DNA of 64,000 nt from UKL13-2 sp043773745 (GTDB taxonomy: Bacteria; Pseudomonadota; Gammaproteobacteria; Burkholderiales; Usitatibacteraceae): contig JAYVEV010000043.1 of the NCBI GenBank assembly GCA_043773745.1, positions 4,301 to 68,300 of the forward strand, read 5' to 3'. This document shows, one piece after another, positions 7,335 through 16,727 of this stretch. How positions within the stretch are numbered: position 1 is the stretch's first letter; every line of letters begins with the position of its first letter. The position numbers and the translations under genes were made by a program. The notes beneath the pieces are model-generated. The model was not told where the DNA came from. It saw nothing but the letters and a program-made list of their open reading frames with translations, and did not search any database.

Positions 7335-9227
7335 ATGTGCGGCATAAGCGGCTTTATTGCGGTCAAGGCTGACTCGGCTTACGACAAGTCTGAAACCCTG
7401 CGCCGCATGAACCGCACGCTGGCGCATCGCGGGCCAGATGCCGAAGGTTACGCCGAACTGGGCGCAGCCCATCTGGGCCACCGCCGCCTGTCGGTGATCG
7501 ATATTGAAGCCAGCCGCCAGCCGATGACCACGGCGGACAACCGCTACACCCTGCTTTTCAATGGCGAGCTTTATAACTACAAAACCTTGCGCGCTGAATT
7601 ACAGGCGCTGGGACGCACCTTCCGTACCGCCGGTGATACGGAAGTGGCGCTGCAAGCCATTGCGCACTATGGCGACGCCGTACTGGATAAATTGCAGGGC
7701 ATGTTTGCCTTTGCCTGCTGGGATGCTGAAACCCAGACGCTATTGATGGCGCGGGATCACCTTGGCGTCAAACCGTTTTATTATTTTTTTGACGGTCAGG
7801 TTTTCGCATTTGCTTCCGAAATAAAGGCGTTGCTGGAACACCCTTCAGTCTCGCGTGAGGTTGATCTGGATGCGCTCGGTTTGTTTTTGGAATGCCAATA
7901 CATTCCGGCACCGCTGACGATCTATAAAAGTATTCGCAAACTGCCCGCAGGCCAGGCGCTCAAACTTGTCAATGGTCAGTTGCATCAATGGTCGTACTGG
8001 AATCCCAGCTATGCCGTGAAGCCCGATTGGGATGAGGCGGAATCACTGGCACGTTTGGACAGCGAGCTGCGCCGCTCGGTGGAATCGATGCTGGTGGCGG
8101 ATGTACCACTCGGTGCATTTGTCAGTGGCGGGATTGATTCCAGCCTAGTGGCCGCCATCATGACCGACCTGACCGGCAAACCGATCGAGACTTTTAATCT
8201 GGGTTTTCAGAGTAACAATAAAGTCAGCGACACCACCCAGAGTGAACATGTCTATGCCGAGCGTGTCGCGCAACATATTGGCGCCAAGCATCATGCGCTG
8301 ATGGTGACGCCGGATGATGTACTCAGCGCGTTTGATAGCTGGGTTGAGGTGTTTGACGAACCATTTGGCGATCAGGCCGCGCTGCCGACAATGCTGCTTT
8401 CAAAACTCACCCGCCAACATGTCACCGTGGCACTCACCGGCGAGGGTGCGGATGAATTATTTTCGGGTTATAGCAATTACCGCAAACGTGTTGCCGAGGA
8501 ACGTCTGACCGGCATGCTCGGCGCCCCATTCTCGCCACTGCCTGCACTGATTCCGTTATTACCCACAGCAATACAAAAAGATCGTGTGATGAAAGCCATC
8601 GGCCTGCCACTCGCACAAAGATATGCCACGATCCCGAATGTGTTCGATCGCGCGACCCACGCTGGATTATTTTCAGACGCGATGCTGCATCAGCAAAAAA
8701 CCCATATTGCGGACTATGCAGCGAAATTTTTTGATCAGTGTGATGCAAAAGATTACATTGAAAAACTGATGTATGTCGATATGCGGCTGTGGTTGCCGGA
8801 TGATTTGTTGACCAAAGTTGACCGTGCCACGATGGCATTTTCACTTGAGGCTCGGGTGCCGTATCTCGATCACAAATTTGTTGAATTCATTGCCCAGCTC
8901 AATCCCGCGCTGAAGCAAAACGGTAAGACCACCAAATATTTACTCAAGAAGCTGGCTGAAAAATATCTGCCCCAAGCCATTGTTCACCGCGGCAAACAGG
9001 GCTTTGTGATGCCCTTGTCACCGTGGCTAGAAGGCGGCCTCAAAAAACACATGGAAGCATCGCTAGGCGCGGACGGTTTGCAAAAACGCGGGCTGTTTCG
9101 CGACGGCAGATTGGCTCATTTACTGGCTGACCACAGACGCGGCCGCAGCAACCATGCCGGACGCTTATGGGCGCTGACTGTTTTAGAGTTATGGTTTAAA
9201 CGGCATCAACCCGATTTCAAATTATAA
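7335..9227 (+). CDS. asnB: Asparagine synthase-type amidotransferase (AsnB family)
   Basis: 630 residues. The N-terminal class II glutamine amidotransferase domain starts MCGISGF, and Cys2 is the nucleophile after Met removal, which fixes the start. GHRRLSVID and FNGELYNY follow as expected. The C-terminal synthetase domain has the PP-loop FVSGGIDSS (about 265). Classical AsnB makes asparagine from aspartate, glutamine and ATP. Homologues of this size inside glycan clusters often amidate a sugar or peptidoglycan/LPS component instead. The gene is followed within 5 bases by a GT4 gene and then a GT9 gene, which favours a surface-polysaccharide role. Substrate specificity is not decidable from motifs alone. 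Confidence 0.88.
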   Translation: MCGISGFIAVKADSAYDKSETLRRMNRTLAHRGPDAEGYAELGAAHLGHRRLSVIDIEASRQPMTTADNRYTLLFNGELYNYKTLRAELQALGRTFRTAGDTEVALQAIAHYGDAVLDKLQGMFAFACWDAETQTLLMARDHLGVKPFYYFFDGQVFAFASEIKALLEHPSVSREVDLDALGLFLECQYIPAPLTIYKSIRKLPAGQALKLVNGQLHQWSYWNPSYAVKPDWDEAESLARLDSELRRSVESMLVADVPLGAFVSGGIDSSLVAAIMTDLTGKPIETFNLGFQSNNKVSDTTQSEHVYAERVAQHIGAKHHALMVTPDDVLSAFDSWVEVFDEPFGDQAALPTMLLSKLTRQHVTVALTGEGADELFSGYSNYRKRVAEERLTGMLGAPFSPLPALIPLLPTAIQKDRVMKAIGLPLAQRYATIPNVFDRATHAGLFSDAMLHQQKTHIADYAAKFFDQCDAKDYIEKLMYVDMRLWLPDDLLTKVDRATMAFSLEARVPYLDHKFVEFIAQLNPALKQNGKTTKYLLKKLAEKYLPQAIVHRGKQGFVMPLSPWLEGGLKKHMEASLGADGLQKRGLFRDGRLAHLLADHRRGRSNHAGRLWALTVLELWFKRHQPDFKL

Positions 9228-9231
9228 AAAC

Positions 9232-10362
9232 ATGGCCCATCCACTATCTTCATCTCCACTGTCGATACTTCATACCGAAAATTCGACCGGCTGGGGCGGA
9301 CAAGAAATTCGCATTCTCACCGAAGCGCGCGGCATGCTGGAGCGCGGTCATCAGGTAATGCTTCTGACACCGGCCGATGCTGAGATCCTGCTCGCGGCAA
9401 AACAAATGGGCATTCCCACCACCACGCTTGATATTGAAAAAAAACGCCTGGGGCCCTTGTTTCGCCTGCGCTCATGGCTGGTGCGGCATGGCCGCCAATA
9501 TGATGTCATTAACACCCACAGCTCAACCGATAGCTGGCTCAGTGCCGTGGCCTGCGCCACGCTGCCATATATGCCGTCCATCGTGCGCACCCGGCATGTT
9601 TCAACCCCGATCAATAATCATTTTTCAACACGCTGGCTTTACACCAGAGCGACTTCGCATATCGTGACGGCTGGTGAAGCGCTGCGCCAGCAGCTGCATC
9701 GCGATAACGGCTATGCGCTGGCAAGCATGACATCTGTACGGACCGGCATTGATCTGCAGCACTACCGGCCTTTGGACAAAACCGCGATGCGCGCAAAGCT
9801 GGGCATCGAGAATGACCCCACGCTCGGTGTGTTAGCGACATTGCGTGACTGGAAAGGCCATCGCGATTTGCTGGATGCGTTCGTGTTGTTGCGCAAACGA
9901 TTCCCGCATTTGCAATCCTGGCGGCTGCTCATCATCGGCGACGGACCGGAACGCGAGCGTCTGACGAATCGTATTGCCGAGCTCAATTTGCAAAATATTG
10001 TGCGCATGGTCGGAAATCAACAGAATGTGCCGGAATGGCTATCAGCACTGGATTTACTCACCCTGCCTTCCTACGGTGCCGAGGGCGTACCGCAAGGCAT
10101 CATGCAGGGCATGGCGTGCGGTCTGGCGGTGGTCTCAACAACGGTCGGCGCGATTAACGAGGCGGTACAGGAAGGCTTGACCGGCTACCTGGTGAAGCCG
10201 CGCGATCCCACGTTATTGGCCGAGGCACTCGCCAAGCTGATGGGGGATGATGCGCTGAGTCTGCAAATGGGCGCGGCCAGTTACCGTTATGCGCAACAGC
10301 ATTTTGGTATTGATGTGATGCTCGATAAAATGGAAGCGATTTTTCGGCAGGCTGCACAATGA
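9232..10362 (+). CDS. GT4-family glycosyltransferase
   Basis: 376 residues with a GT-B fold pattern. The N-terminal acceptor domain opens with HTENSTGWGGQEIRIL, and the C-terminal nucleotide-sugar domain has the E-x7-E type motif region PSYGAEGVPQGIMQGMACG (about 280-300). It uses a nucleotide-activated sugar to extend a lipid-linked or LPS glycan at the inner face of the membrane. Spacing of 5 bases from the amidotransferase gene and a 4-base overlap with the GT9 gene point to one operon. Donor and acceptor are unknown. Confidence 0.88.
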   Translation: MAHPLSSSPLSILHTENSTGWGGQEIRILTEARGMLERGHQVMLLTPADAEILLAAKQMGIPTTTLDIEKKRLGPLFRLRSWLVRHGRQYDVINTHSSTDSWLSAVACATLPYMPSIVRTRHVSTPINNHFSTRWLYTRATSHIVTAGEALRQQLHRDNGYALASMTSVRTGIDLQHYRPLDKTAMRAKLGIENDPTLGVLATLRDWKGHRDLLDAFVLLRKRFPHLQSWRLLIIGDGPERERLTNRIAELNLQNIVRMVGNQQNVPEWLSALDLLTLPSYGAEGVPQGIMQGMACGLAVVSTTVGAINEAVQEGLTGYLVKPRDPTLLAEALAKLMGDDALSLQMGAASYRYAQQHFGIDVMLDKMEAIFRQAAQ

Positions 10363-11447
10363 ATAAAGTCCCCATTGCTGGCAGCGCTGAAGCGCTTACT
10401 GCCAAGCGAATTCTGATTATCAATGTCACCCGTATCGGCGATACGCTGCTTAACACCCCCGCCATTCGCGCCATTGCAAAACATTTCCCCAATGCGGCCA
10501 TCACTTGTTTGGGGCACGCCAAGCGTGTTGAGGTATTAAATCATTTGCCCTATCTCACCAAAGTGGGCGAGATCGATAAACATTCCGCGCTGTATCGCGG
10601 GCGACTGGGTTTATTAACCGGCGAGCGTTATGACTGGGCCTTTGTATGGGGCAATGATGATGCGTTACATCGCTACGCGCTGCGCAAAGCGGACCGTGTT
10701 GTCGGTTATGCGCAAAAAAATGCTGCCTTAAATAAGCAGCTGTTCCATGCCGCGGCGCAACCAAAGCTCTACAGCATGCATGGTGTGGCGATGCAGTTGG
10801 CGCTGGCGCATTCGGCGGGCATTGCAGCCGATGGTTATCGCCTTGATTACGCGGTTGCCGGTAACGAAATACTGACCGCGAAAGCCAAGCTGGAGCGCGA
10901 TTTAGGTGCCAACAAAAAACCTGTCATCGGCTTGCAAGTCGCCAGCTTTCCGACTAAGGCTTACCGCGATTGGCCGATTGAGCAATTCATCGCGCTGGGT
11001 ATTCGCATAGTGAAATCGCACCCCAACGCACATTTTTGCTTATTCGGCGGGCTGGATGATCGTGAGCGCACCGCTACCTTTAAAAATTTGTTACCTGACA
11101 ACACCACCGATTACGCAGGGCAATTAAGTCTGCGTGAAACGGTGGCGATCATGAACGAAATCGATTTATATATCGGCGTTGATACCGGGCCCACCCATTT
11201 GTTTGGTGCGCTCGGCAAGCCGATGGTGGCGATGTATCACCCCACCTTACCCAGCGCTCTCTATAAGCCTTTGCAGCATCCGGCTTTATATGTGGTCGAT
11301 CATCCTCTGGCTGGCACCACCACCGATGCAACCGTGCCGATTTCTGATATCACCGTCGAGATGGTCTGGGAGCGGGTATCGGATGCGCTGTCGGGCGTTC
11401 CTTCCCGATTTCCAGGAATGATGCCGGTTGGCATCATTCCTGAATAA
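10359..11447 (+). CDS. GT9-family (heptosyltransferase-like) glycosyltransferase
   Basis: 362 residues. The start IINVTRIGDTLLNTPAIRAI is the N-terminal GT9 signature seen in WaaC/WaaF/WaaQ. The C-terminal GVDTGPTHLFGALGKPMVAMY is the conserved ADP-heptose binding stretch (family consensus D-T-G-x-x-H). GT9 enzymes transfer heptose or related sugars to LPS core, which supports a surface-glycan operon with the two genes upstream. A perfect 13-base hairpin overlaps the last codons and probably ends transcription. Confidence 0.88.
   Translation: MNKVPIAGSAEALTAKRILIINVTRIGDTLLNTPAIRAIAKHFPNAAITCLGHAKRVEVLNHLPYLTKVGEIDKHSALYRGRLGLLTGERYDWAFVWGNDDALHRYALRKADRVVGYAQKNAALNKQLFHAAAQPKLYSMHGVAMQLALAHSAGIAADGYRLDYAVAGNEILTAKAKLERDLGANKKPVIGLQVASFPTKAYRDWPIEQFIALGIRIVKSHPNAHFCLFGGLDDRERTATFKNLLPDNTTDYAGQLSLRETVAIMNEIDLYIGVDTGPTHLFGALGKPMVAMYHPTLPSALYKPLQHPALYVVDHPLAGTTTDATVPISDITVEMVWERVSDALSGVPSRFPGMMPVGIIPE
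11413..11442. terminator. Perfect 13-base hairpin over the GT9 stop region
   Basis: Arms 11413-11425 and 11430-11442 are perfectly complementary with a GGTT loop. They encode the last residues before the TAA of the GT9 gene. The hairpin lies between two convergent genes, so it may act in either direction, but no T-run follows on either strand. Confidence 0.4.
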
Positions 11448-11492
11448 CGATGGTCATGCCTCGCGCAGTAAAAGTTTTTTGTTCATTTTTGG

Positions 11493-14400
11493 CTAGCGCA
11501 AAAACAGCAAATTAGTTGGCATTTTTGCATTGGCAGAAGTCACATCATTGTCGTTCAACGCAATAATTGGGGGCGGCGCTGCAACCGCTTTCTGGCCTAA
11601 TGCCATGAGCGACTTATTAAGCGCTTTAAGATCGTCGCTGATAAGCAGGGAAAACTGATCGCTGACTTCTTTAAGTTCCGACTCCAGCGCCACAATATTG
11701 GCGATCTGGTAATCAGCCGGCTTGCCCTCATAGCCTATGATAGCGCCGTATAACTGGTCCGTGTGTTCGCGCAAGCGCTCCTCGCCGGTAATCGCACCGC
11801 CTTCCGTGGTCGCCACGATCAGCTTGCGTACGATATCAATCTTGGCATCAAGTGTGGCAACCTGTTTCTTCAGGCCACTGCTTTCCGGCAGAGTGTCCAG
11901 ATGCTGCGCAAGTTCACTACGCAGAAAAGTAATCCGGTCCATCAATGTACTTTCAGCGTCAAATAACGCTTTTACACGAAGCGCCGCACCAAACTGTGCC
12001 TTGCGATCAGCTGGTGTGAAGGTTGCACGTCTATCGAGGCCGACCACCATCTTGGTCTCTATCGTTTGTCCATTTTTGGTCATGCGGATACGATAATTAC
12101 CTGGTAGCACACGCGGTCCCTGGGTGCCGGACTGAGCCAACTGGGCGGCAGGTGGCACCCGTGGTGGTTTTTCGCGCATCGACCACGTTACCCGATTCAA
12201 ACCGGGCCGCTTGCTGGCCGGTAGCTGACCCACCACTCTGCCGTTGGCATCAATAACTTCAAGCTTGAGCTTCCCGAATAAATGGCGAGTACGCTGGTAG
12301 TACGTGATTACCGCCCCGTCTGGAGGGTTTTCCCCGGTGAATACGGCATCACCATTGGGCCAGCCGCCGTTTGCCTGGACGCGTTGTTGTGTGGGCCGGG
12401 TAGCCACAAAGCTTATTTCCTCACCGAGCAATTTTGCCGAAAGTGCACGCAGTGGCGTGATGTCATCAACGATCCAAATACCGCGTCCATGAGTTGCCAG
12501 AATCAAATCGTTATCGCGTGGGTGGATGGCGATGTCACGCACCGCCACCGCCGGCAGATTGCCACCCTTGAAATGAGCCCAATTTTCGCCGCTGTCGATG
12601 GAAATATAAAGACCCAATTCGGTGCCCAAGAATAGCAGGTTATGATTAACCAAATCCTCTTTGATGACATGGGCGTAACCTTGTACGCGCTTAAGATTGG
12701 CGGGCGATAAAAGCGGTTTCCAGGTCTTGCCAAAATCGCGGGTTTGGTAAACATGGGCAGCCATATCGCCCACGGTATGCCGGTCAAACGCAGCATAAGC
12801 AGTTGCCGCATCAAAATTGCTTGCCTGCACCCAGCTGACCCATGAACCCGCGGGCAAACCGGTGACATTGGGCGCCACATTTCTCCACGACTTTCCAGCA
12901 TCACGAGTGATTTGAAGATTGCCGTCATCGGTTCCTACCCAAATCACGTTGGCGTTTTTGGGTGACTCGCTAATTGAGTAAATGGTTTCGTGCATCTCTG
13001 CTGCCGAGTTATCAACGGTCACACCGCCTGATTTTTCCTGCTGTTGTTTGTCTGGGTTATTCGTCGTCAAATCAGGAGAGATACGAGTCCAGCTTTGTCC
13101 GTGATCACGAGTGCGATAAAGAAACTGGCTACCGATGTAGACCGTTTTTTTATCACTGGGCGAAAGTGCGATCGGCGTGTTCCAGTTAAAACGCAGCTTC
13201 TTAAACGCTTTTAAATCGACCGCATTCAGTCTGGGCTGAATATCGCGCGACTCATGGGTGTGACGGTTCACGCGGCCAATGGCACCGCCCTGCGCTTCCG
13301 CATAAAGATAATTTGGATCAGACGGATCGGCGAACATCCAAAAGCCATCTCCGCCAAACATGTTTTCCCATTGGCTATTCGTAATTCCGCCTGGATACTG
13401 CGATTGCCCGATCCAAGAACTGTTGTCCTGTAGTCCGCCATAAACCTGGTAGGGATCTTTGTTATCAACGCTAACATGATAAAACTGTGAAACAGGTAAA
13501 TTGCCGCCTTTCCACCATTTGCTGCCACCATTGTATGAGTACCACATACCGCCATCATCGCCGGCAAAAATAGTTTGACCATGAGTGGAAGGCGCAGGAT
13601 CAATCCACACATCGTGAACATCGCCATGCATGCCAGTAAAGCCGCCCACCGCGCTAAAGCTTCTGCCTGCGTCCGTGCTTATAATTAAAGCACCATCCGT
13701 CTTGTACACCCTGTCTGCATTCAGCGAGTCCACAATCAGGTTGGCAAAATAGAAGGGGCGCCACACCATCCATTGGCTTTTATCGCGTACTTGCCAAGTC
13801 TGCCCCGCATCATCGGATACATATAGCGCGCTATCCGTTGATTCAATAAAAGCATAAACACGTTTGGCATCGCTCGGTGCAACCGTGACGGCAATTCGCC
13901 CAAACGGTTTTTTCGGGAAACCTTTATTAGTATTTTCTGTGATTTCTGACCAAGTCAAGCCGCCATCGGCTGAGCGATAAAGGCCGCTTCCCGACGGAGC
14001 TGTTGGGGATTCGCCGCCGGAGCGAAACGTCCAGCCTTGGCGACGAAAATCCCACATGCCCGCAAAAATAATATTCGGGTTGGTGGGGTCAAACGAAATC
14101 ATTGAGCAACCAGTTGATAAATTGCTGCCCTTGAGCATCAGATTCCAGCTTTTACCGCCATCGTTGGTCTTGTACAGTCCACGGTCGGCAGAATCACTCC
14201 AGAGTTTGCCCGCCACACAAGCGTAAACCGTGTTGCTGTCTTTGGGACTGACGAGAATTTTGGCAATTCGTTCGGAATTTGGCAGGCCCATATTGACCCA
14301 GGTATCGCCACCATCCGCAGATTTGTAAATGCCATCACCAATGGATACGCTATTACGTGTCCACGCTTCACCCGTTCCAACCCAGATATTGTTCGTGTTT

Positions 14401-14708
14401 GAAGGATCAATCGCAACTGCGCCGATGGATTGCACGGACTGCTTATCAAAAATGGGGCGATATAGTGTACCGCTATCTTCCGACTTCCAGATGCCCCCGC
14501 TGGCTGCGCCAACATAAAGGGTAATTTTTCCGGTAGCCGTTCGGGTACCGGCAAGGGCTGAAATGCGGCCGCTCATAGCCGCGGAGCCAATATTGCGCGC
14601 GCCCAATCCGGAAATAGTGCCTGAGTCAAATGCGACCAGCTCGGCAGCAGCACAGGAAATGGAAGCAACAAATAGCAAAAACGAAATGAAGAATTTATTT
14701 GAATACAT
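11493..14708 (-). CDS. Secreted BNR/sortilin-like (VPS10-type) repeat protein
   Basis: 1071 residues with a Sec signal peptide (about 1-22, cut after AAA). Residues about 40-760 contain many Asp-box/BNR repeats (S.DGG.TW forms such as KSADGGDTW, YKTNDGGKSW, RSADGGLTW, DDAGQTW, SIDSGENW), which build one or two large beta-propellers like those of sortilin and bacterial xyloglucanases. The last 220 residues hold a small beta domain and a helical, charged region. Sialidase catalytic residues cannot be assigned, so enzymatic activity is not supported. It is probably a periplasmic or surface protein. The LolA-like gene lies directly upstream, 15 bases away in the same direction, so the pair is likely cotranscribed. 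Confidence 0.8.
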   Translation of the reverse strand: MYSNKFFISFLLFVASISCAAAELVAFDSGTISGLGARNIGSAAMSGRISALAGTRTATGKITLYVGAASGGIWKSEDSGTLYRPIFDKQSVQSIGAVAIDPSNTNNIWVGTGEAWTRNSVSIGDGIYKSADGGDTWVNMGLPNSERIAKILVSPKDSNTVYACVAGKLWSDSADRGLYKTNDGGKSWNLMLKGSNLSTGCSMISFDPTNPNIIFAGMWDFRRQGWTFRSGGESPTAPSGSGLYRSADGGLTWSEITENTNKGFPKKPFGRIAVTVAPSDAKRVYAFIESTDSALYVSDDAGQTWQVRDKSQWMVWRPFYFANLIVDSLNADRVYKTDGALIISTDAGRSFSAVGGFTGMHGDVHDVWIDPAPSTHGQTIFAGDDGGMWYSYNGGSKWWKGGNLPVSQFYHVSVDNKDPYQVYGGLQDNSSWIGQSQYPGGITNSQWENMFGGDGFWMFADPSDPNYLYAEAQGGAIGRVNRHTHESRDIQPRLNAVDLKAFKKLRFNWNTPIALSPSDKKTVYIGSQFLYRTRDHGQSWTRISPDLTTNNPDKQQQEKSGGVTVDNSAAEMHETIYSISESPKNANVIWVGTDDGNLQITRDAGKSWRNVAPNVTGLPAGSWVSWVQASNFDAATAYAAFDRHTVGDMAAHVYQTRDFGKTWKPLLSPANLKRVQGYAHVIKEDLVNHNLLFLGTELGLYISIDSGENWAHFKGGNLPAVAVRDIAIHPRDNDLILATHGRGIWIVDDITPLRALSAKLLGEEISFVATRPTQQRVQANGGWPNGDAVFTGENPPDGAVITYYQRTRHLFGKLKLEVIDANGRVVGQLPASKRPGLNRVTWSMREKPPRVPPAAQLAQSGTQGPRVLPGNYRIRMTKNGQTIETKMVVGLDRRATFTPADRKAQFGAALRVKALFDAESTLMDRITFLRSELAQHLDTLPESSGLKKQVATLDAKIDIVRKLIVATTEGGAITGEERLREHTDQLYGAIIGYEGKPADYQIANIVALESELKEVSDQFSLLISDDLKALNKSLMALGQKAVAAPPPIIALNDNDVTSANAKMPTNLLFLR

Positions 14709-14723
14709 ATTCAGGTACCTGAT

Positions 14724-15485
14724 TTATTTTTTGGATTTAGCGGCAGGAAAAGCAAATACTGCATCATCAACAGCCAGATTCACCTCAGCCTTATTGATCA
14801 CAGTTTTTTGCTTGTCGGTCGAACCCTGCTTGCCTGTTTCCATTGCAAAAGGAATGTACACACCATTCACCTTTTCATAATCGCCTAGGTCAGTTTCGAT
14901 CGCGAGCTGCACGCCATGCTCAATGCGCTGGCTCAAGGTGCGAATTTCAAGAAAATGGTCAGGGTCTAGAAAAATATATTCAACATCACCGTTGGGACGC
15001 AATAGTTTAATTTTGTGCGCCAAGGTGCCATCCACATCTTCCGTGCCCAGATAGCTGACGGTTGCGCCTTTGGCTTTCCAGTCGATAAGCGAACCATCAA
15101 ACTCACTTGCCGCTTCAGCCAAACCTTTGCTATCGTCGCCTGATAGGCGTTCAGGATCTTTTCTTCCATTAAATGGATTAATTTGCCAACCACTTTTGCC
15201 GTCATAAACCTGGGTTTGCGTTAATCCTTGTACAGTAGCTTCAAACCTGACCTGGGCTGGCCGTTTAAAGACTTGCACAATCGCCATTTCAAACTGCCCC
15301 TGATTTAGCAACAGCTTTCCGGTGAGCTTGAGCGACTTCATTGCACGGATTGCCGTCATACCGCCACGGGCTTCAATATTTTTATCGACCAGTTCATCAA
15401 CCGTCCAGATTTTGGCGGCGTGGATACTGCCAGAAACCGCCATCATTGCGCAGCAACAGATTATGGTTAAAAGACTTAAACGCAT
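14724..15485 (-). CDS. LolA-like periplasmic protein (outer-membrane lipoprotein-sorting fold)
   Basis: 253 residues with a signal peptide (about 1-23, AHA cut region). The remainder has the alternating strand pattern of LolA/LppX-type half-barrels: VQVFKRPAQVRFEATVQG, QTQVYDGKSGWQINPF, then a C-terminal sheet with HKIKLLRPNGDVEYIFLDPDHFLEI. Proteins of this fold bind lipids or lipoproteins in the periplasm. It is not LolA itself, since it is longer and lies away from ftsK/rarA. It precedes the BNR protein gene by 15 bases, which suggests that the two act together; the job is unknown. Confidence 0.75.
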   Translation of the reverse strand: MRLSLLTIICCCAMMAVSGSIHAAKIWTVDELVDKNIEARGGMTAIRAMKSLKLTGKLLLNQGQFEMAIVQVFKRPAQVRFEATVQGLTQTQVYDGKSGWQINPFNGRKDPERLSGDDSKGLAEAASEFDGSLIDWKAKGATVSYLGTEDVDGTLAHKIKLLRPNGDVEYIFLDPDHFLEIRTLSQRIEHGVQLAIETDLGDYEKVNGVYIPFAMETGKQGSTDKQKTVINKAEVNLAVDDAVFAFPAAKSKK

Positions 15486-15603
15486 ACGGGCTCCGTGTGA
15501 ATATTTAAATGGGTATACATCGACATATTAAATTGGATTGATCGCGATTTACATAACGAGGAAACATTTTCATCTACCACCAATAAAGTGCAAATTTTTA
15601 CAC

Positions 15604-16692
15604 CTATTTTCGCACCGATCTTTCCAGCAATTCCTTCAAATAGCTCTGCCAGACCGCGGCCCGTGTATGTGTACCGTGACCGAAGGTTTGCTCTGAAGCG
15701 GGCAACAACACAAAACGCCCCTGCCTGATGCGCGTCACTTCCCGCTCGGCGATGCCAAGCTCGGGCGGGTTGATAAAGTCATCAGCCGAATTGATATACA
15801 TCACCGGCACGCGGATCGATTCGAGCTTGGCCGAGGGATCATAGTGGCGCGAGGCGCTGACGGCGTAAAGCAAATCATTGGCGTCAATATCGGCCATGTT
15901 GCGTGTAACAGCCTCTTCAACAAATTTATCGCTGGCAGCGCGCGTCGGATAACTTTTTTGCATCTGGATCGGCGCACCACCCGCCAGGATCAGCATATCG
16001 GCCGCGACCGTCAGTCCCATGCGCGGCTGCCTCACATAATTGCCGCCCAGCCACTCGGGATCGTTGCGAATGGCGTCGATCAGCATCTTGCGCCAGATGC
16101 GGTTGCGACCGGCAATGGGCACCGGCAGGCAGGCCAGCGGCATGAGCGCATCCATGAATTCAGGCGAGGTTTCACCCCACACAAACGCATGCATGCAACC
16201 CATCGAGGTACCCAGGATCAGACGCAGATGATTCACGCCGAGGCCCTCCTCCAATAGACGCTTTTGCGCGAGCACCATATCGTCGTAATCATATTGCGGG
16301 AATTTTGCGCGCAGACCATCGCTAGGTTTGCTAGATTGGCCGTGACCAATGCCGTCCGGCAACACGATGTAGTAACGCTGCGCATCCAGTGGCTGGCCGG
16401 GCCCGAACAACACATCGGAAAAAATGGGACGCATCAGGCTTTTGCCCGAGCCGCCGGTGCCGTGCAATAGCAGCACTGCATTGGTCACACGTCCGCTTAC
16501 GTCACGTACTGGCTTGCCAAGCGAGGTGTAATGAATATTGAGCGATTCCATCACCTCGCCGGATTTGAATTTGAAATCCCGCAAAATGAAATCGCCCTCT
16601 TGGGTAACCGGCTGCTGCGCATGAGAAAACCTGGCAGTGAATACTGTGAGGATAAAGGCAGCGACGGCCAGGCGAGTCAGGATAAGCTTCAT
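15604..16692 (-). CDS. Secreted alpha/beta hydrolase of the MetX-like group
   Basis: 362 residues with a signal peptide (about 1-25, FSHAQ). The catalytic triad can be read: Ser in GTSMGCMHAF, Asp in YINSADDFINPPE, His in FGHGTHTRAAVW. LLHGTGGSGKS carries the oxyanion-side HG motif. The overall order resembles homoserine O-acetyltransferase (MetX) homologues, but MetX is cytosolic, so an export signal argues for a periplasmic esterase/hydrolase and against methionine synthesis. It is transcribed in the same direction as the large glycosyltransferase upstream (35 bases), possibly as one unit. Confidence 0.82.
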   Translation of the reverse strand: MKLILTRLAVAAFILTVFTARFSHAQQPVTQEGDFILRDFKFKSGEVMESLNIHYTSLGKPVRDVSGRVTNAVLLLHGTGGSGKSLMRPIFSDVLFGPGQPLDAQRYYIVLPDGIGHGQSSKPSDGLRAKFPQYDYDDMVLAQKRLLEEGLGVNHLRLILGTSMGCMHAFVWGETSPEFMDALMPLACLPVPIAGRNRIWRKMLIDAIRNDPEWLGGNYVRQPRMGLTVAADMLILAGGAPIQMQKSYPTRAASDKFVEEAVTRNMADIDANDLLYAVSASRHYDPSAKLESIRVPVMYINSADDFINPPELGIAEREVTRIRQGRFVLLPASEQTFGHGTHTRAAVWQSYLKELLERSVRK

Positions 16693-16727
16693 AGCGTCCT
16701 ATGAGAATGGGTTACGATGGGTTATAT

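Noticed and set aside
12282..12635. Plus-strand frames opposite the BNR protein gene
   Set aside because: They are mirror frames of a repeat-rich gene with no ribosome site or family resemblance.
15604..16692. Homoserine O-acetyltransferase (metX)
   Set aside because: A clear signal peptide makes a cytosolic methionine-synthesis role unlikely, so it is called only as a MetX-like hydrolase.
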